A stretch of DNA of 7,186 nucleotides from assembly GCA_002303765.1 (NCBI GenBank), contig DBCB01000130.1, positions 7,863-15,048 on the forward strand. The letters run 5' to 3'. Both the position numbers and the translations under genes were made by a program. The DNA is from Planctomycetaceae bacterium UBA969. GTDB taxonomy: Bacteria; Planctomycetota; Planctomycetia; Gemmatales; Gemmataceae. Under the pieces are notes generated by a model that was not told the origin of the DNA, searched no databases, and saw only the letters and a list, made by a program, of their open reading frames with translations. Shown here one piece after another: positions 5,283 through 7,186 of this stretch. Each line of letters starts with the position of its first letter. Positions within the stretch are counted from its first letter, which is position 1.

Positions 5283-6926
5283 CTAGGCTATGTTTTCCAA
5301 ATGTACGCCATCTGATTCGAGTTTACCACCAGCCAATCGAGAAAAATAGGGAATTGATTTAGCAATTTCATCCCTAACATTAGCAGCCTGAAGCAACCCT
5401 TTTCTTTCAAGCAAATCTAAATAAACCTGACCGTCAGTACGAACTTGCTTTAACGGAACGCAAGCCCAGTGCAATTCCTGAGCTAAACCTGAATAGTTTA
5501 CAAAAGTACCTTCTTTTTCTGAAAAGGCAGCAGAAGGTATAACATATTTTGAGGCATCTGTTAAAGCGCTAGGAAAAAGATCCTGCGTGATTAAAAGCTT
5601 TACTTTCTTAAATAACCCAAGAAGAGTATTATCAAACCATGAAACCTCTTCGCCTTGATACCCTGCAGCAATAAATAAAGCCTCGGGTGTATTTTTACTT
5701 AGATAATCAGAAACTAGAATTACATCACCTTCAAAATGCTTGATAATTTGCTCTATACCTTTTTTGTTCGGACACTTTTCATTGCGAATGGTAAATTTCA
5801 CCTTTGGAGCAACCGAACCTCGAGTTTTTGGATAATGATCATCTTCACCAATCACCGGGACGGGCCCTAGCACCAACTTCGACTTAGGAGAAATCGATTT
5901 AACAAAAGTAGCAAGTAAAAAACCTTCCTCAACTGTGAGAAAAGGCGAAAGCATCACTGCAATTCCAGCGGGATTCTTTGAAGCCACAGCATTGAGCTCA
6001 GCGCGCAAAGCCGGCAATATATCTTTCCAAGAAGAAATATCGGCACCAGACTCTGACTTCATGTGTGGTTTAGAAATACGATTGGAAGAGTTAACATAAT
6101 GATAACCCAGACGGCCATCATCGCACATGAAATATCCCTGAGCATTTGGGTTTTCACGAGGGCGAAGCCTGTAAACAACATTCTTGTTTGTATCTAAGTG
6201 AATACTGCAACCAGTAGAACACCCAGCGCAAACGCTATCCTGAGTTTTCAAATTCCAAACGCGGTGAGTATAAAGAAAATCTTTGCTAGCCAAGGCACCT
6301 ACCGGACAAAGATCAACAACATTGGATGCAAGCTTATTGTTTAAAGGCTCAGTAGGAAATACATCAATCTCAGCGTGACTTCCACGATTAACAATATGCA
6401 ACTCGGCGGTGCCTGATATTTCCCGAGTAAATCGAACACAGCGAGAGCACATGATGCAACGATCGGTGAAAAGATTTATATTATTGCCGAGATCAGGCTT
6501 ATTCGGTGGTGTATTTTTTTCATCAACCATACGGCTTTCAGAGTTGCCGTAATTATAGCTGTAATCTTGAAGCTTACATTCTCCCGCCTTATCGCAGACA
6601 GGGCAATCCAAAGGGTGATTTAAAAGAATGGATTCAAGAGTTTGAGCTTGGGCTGATTTACTTTTAGCAGTAGCAGTCTGAATAACAGTGTTATCTTTGG
6701 CGGGAGTTTGGCAAGCTGGAATAACCCTAGGCTGCATAACAACCGTACCATCCGGTTTTTTCTCGCCAACTTCGACAAGGCACATTCTGCAACTAGCAAC
6801 CACTGAAAGGGCAGGGTGGTAGCAATAATGAGGAATGGTAACACCAGCCAACTCAGCGGCTTGAACAAGATTTAATTTCTTGTCGCCGATGTCAACAGCT
6901 TTATCATTTATGTAAACAGTGGCCAT
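5283..6926 (-). CDS. nuoG: NADH-quinone oxidoreductase subunit G (compact form, 547 aa)
   Basis: NuoG carries electrons through the cytoplasmic arm of complex I. Residues 1-80 form a [2Fe-2S] ferredoxin domain with C35, C46, C49 and C72 (N1b-type site). Residues 100-120 give the H104/C108/C111/C117 set for the His-ligated [4Fe-4S] N5-type centre. C157, C160, C163 and C207 are the ligands of the next [4Fe-4S] cluster (N4-type). C233, C236, C240 and C268 follow the spacing CxxCxxxCx27C, matching the N7 cluster present in some bacteria. The remaining part to 547 is a reduced molybdopterin-oxidoreductase-like domain; it ends with the usual TDASKYVIPSAAFSEKEGTF-type block near 458-477, so the C-terminus looks natural. 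E. coli NuoG is about 908 aa, so some 250-350 residues of that domain are missing internally. No molybdenum cofactor role is expected. The start is supported by CGGAG 7 bases upstream. nuoH follows closely. Confidence 0.96.
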   Translation of the reverse strand: MATVYINDKAVDIGDKKLNLVQAAELAGVTIPHYCYHPALSVVASCRMCLVEVGEKKPDGTVVMQPRVIPACQTPAKDNTVIQTATAKSKSAQAQTLESILLNHPLDCPVCDKAGECKLQDYSYNYGNSESRMVDEKNTPPNKPDLGNNINLFTDRCIMCSRCVRFTREISGTAELHIVNRGSHAEIDVFPTEPLNNKLASNVVDLCPVGALASKDFLYTHRVWNLKTQDSVCAGCSTGCSIHLDTNKNVVYRLRPRENPNAQGYFMCDDGRLGYHYVNSSNRISKPHMKSESGADISSWKDILPALRAELNAVASKNPAGIAVMLSPFLTVEEGFLLATFVKSISPKSKLVLGPVPVIGEDDHYPKTRGSVAPKVKFTIRNEKCPNKKGIEQIIKHFEGDVILVSDYLSKNTPEALFIAAGYQGEEVSWFDNTLLGLFKKVKLLITQDLFPSALTDASKYVIPSAAFSEKEGTFVNYSGLAQELHWACVPLKQVRTDGQVYLDLLERKGLLQAANVRDEIAKSIPYFSRLAGGKLESDGVHLENIA

Positions 6927-6933
6927 CCAAAAG

Positions 6934-6938
6934 CTCCG
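6934..6938 (-). promoter_or_regulatory. Ribosome binding site of nuoG
   Basis: On the minus strand CGGAG lies 7 bases before the ATG at 6926-6924, inside the 28-base nuoF-nuoG gap. It supports the chosen nuoG start, which also gives the normal N-terminus of the family: a short beta-strand and then the ferredoxin fold. Confidence 0.6.
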
Positions 6939-6954
6939 ATAATAAATAGGTCAA

Positions 6955-7186
6955 TTAATGGTGAGACATTTGCAAATTCAAAGTTCTAACTTTCTTATCA
7001 CCATTTTTAATATAAGACTCAAACTCATTACGATATTTTCGAATAGCATTTTTAACAGGCCAACCTGCACCATCAGCCAGCCCACAAATTGTAGTGCCTG
7101 GCATGGTACCAATTTGATTTCCTACCTCTTCAAGAATATTAAGGTCTTCAATCCTACCATGGCCTTTGCGAATTCGATCGATGATT
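6955..7186 (-). CDS. nuoF: NADH-quinone oxidoreductase subunit F, C-terminal fragment (cut by window edge)
   Basis: The last 76 residues of NuoF, read on the minus strand from the right edge to a TAA at 6955-6957; the start lies outside the window. NuoF is the NADH- and FMN-binding subunit of the complex I peripheral arm and carries [4Fe-4S] cluster N3. The fragment contains GTTICGLADGAGWPVKNAIR, the conserved NuoF C-terminal motif. Its cysteine (residue 34 of the fragment) matches the last N3 ligand; the other three ligands and the NADH/FMN site would be upstream. The end, RTLNLQMSHH, is short and polar and nothing looks truncated at the 3' side. nuoG follows after 28 bases, as in canonical nuo operons. 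The identity rests on this motif plus gene order; confusion with the related HoxF or formate dehydrogenase beta subunits is unlikely next to nuoG-nuoL. Confidence 0.95.
   Translation of the reverse strand, partial: IIDRIRKGHGRIEDLNILEEVGNQIGTMPGTTICGLADGAGWPVKNAIRKYRNEFESYIKNGDKKVRTLNLQMSHH

Noticed and set aside
6620..6868. Leucine-rich 82-codon frame on the minus strand within nuoG
   Set aside because: A shifted frame crossing the ferredoxin domain of nuoG, whose cysteine ligands prove the other frame.
5283..6926. nuoG as a formate dehydrogenase or hydrogenase diaphorase subunit
   Set aside because: The N-terminal cluster domains are shared with those families, but the position between nuoF and nuoH, the reduced C-terminal domain and the lack of an active-site molybdopterin domain favour NuoG.

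Overview
The window holds a single block of genes for respiratory complex I (NADH:quinone oxidoreductase, NDH-1), all on the minus strand. Read from the right edge to the left, the order is nuoF (3' end only), nuoG, nuoH, nuoI, nuoJ, nuoK and nuoL (5' part only, cut at position 1). This is the classical bacterial nuo order, so nuoA-E should lie to the right and nuoM/nuoN to the left. Gene spacing runs from an 8-base overlap to 54 bases. I see no promoter, terminator, RNA gene, mobile element, repeat array or CRISPR, and no non-coding stretch longer than 54 bases. The window is the interior of one operon.

Function: NuoF and NuoG belong to the peripheral arm that takes electrons from NADH and passes them along iron-sulfur clusters. 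NuoI carries two [4Fe-4S] clusters next to the quinone site. NuoH is the membrane anchor that forms the quinone cavity. NuoJ, NuoK and NuoL form part of the proton-pumping membrane arm. All cluster-ligand cysteines that can be checked, and the main pump carboxylates and lysines, are present, so the enzyme looks functional.

Organism: the DNA is A+T-rich by eye (roughly 40% G+C), with bacterial Shine-Dalgarno sites. The NuoI wording around the clusters (ACPAHCIDIV..., PWPDREKYPE..., DELRCIYCGMC), the NuoH stretch ELVGGYHTEYSS, the short NuoG and the long NuoJ/NuoH/NuoK resemble Planctomycetota-type complex I as I remember it. This is a moderate-confidence inference made without a database search.

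The parts worth a second look are lineage-specific remodelling of an otherwise standard enzyme. NuoJ has about 55 extra N-terminal residues (two likely extra helices) and a soluble loop of about 145 residues. NuoH has an insert of about 60 residues plus an extra C-terminal helix and tail. NuoK has an acidic C-terminal tail of about 40 residues. NuoG is compact (547 aa) yet keeps the extra N7-type cysteine motif. By family topology the NuoH and NuoJ inserts should both face the periplasm, which suggests an added structural element there. I did not find a separate, unknown gene system.
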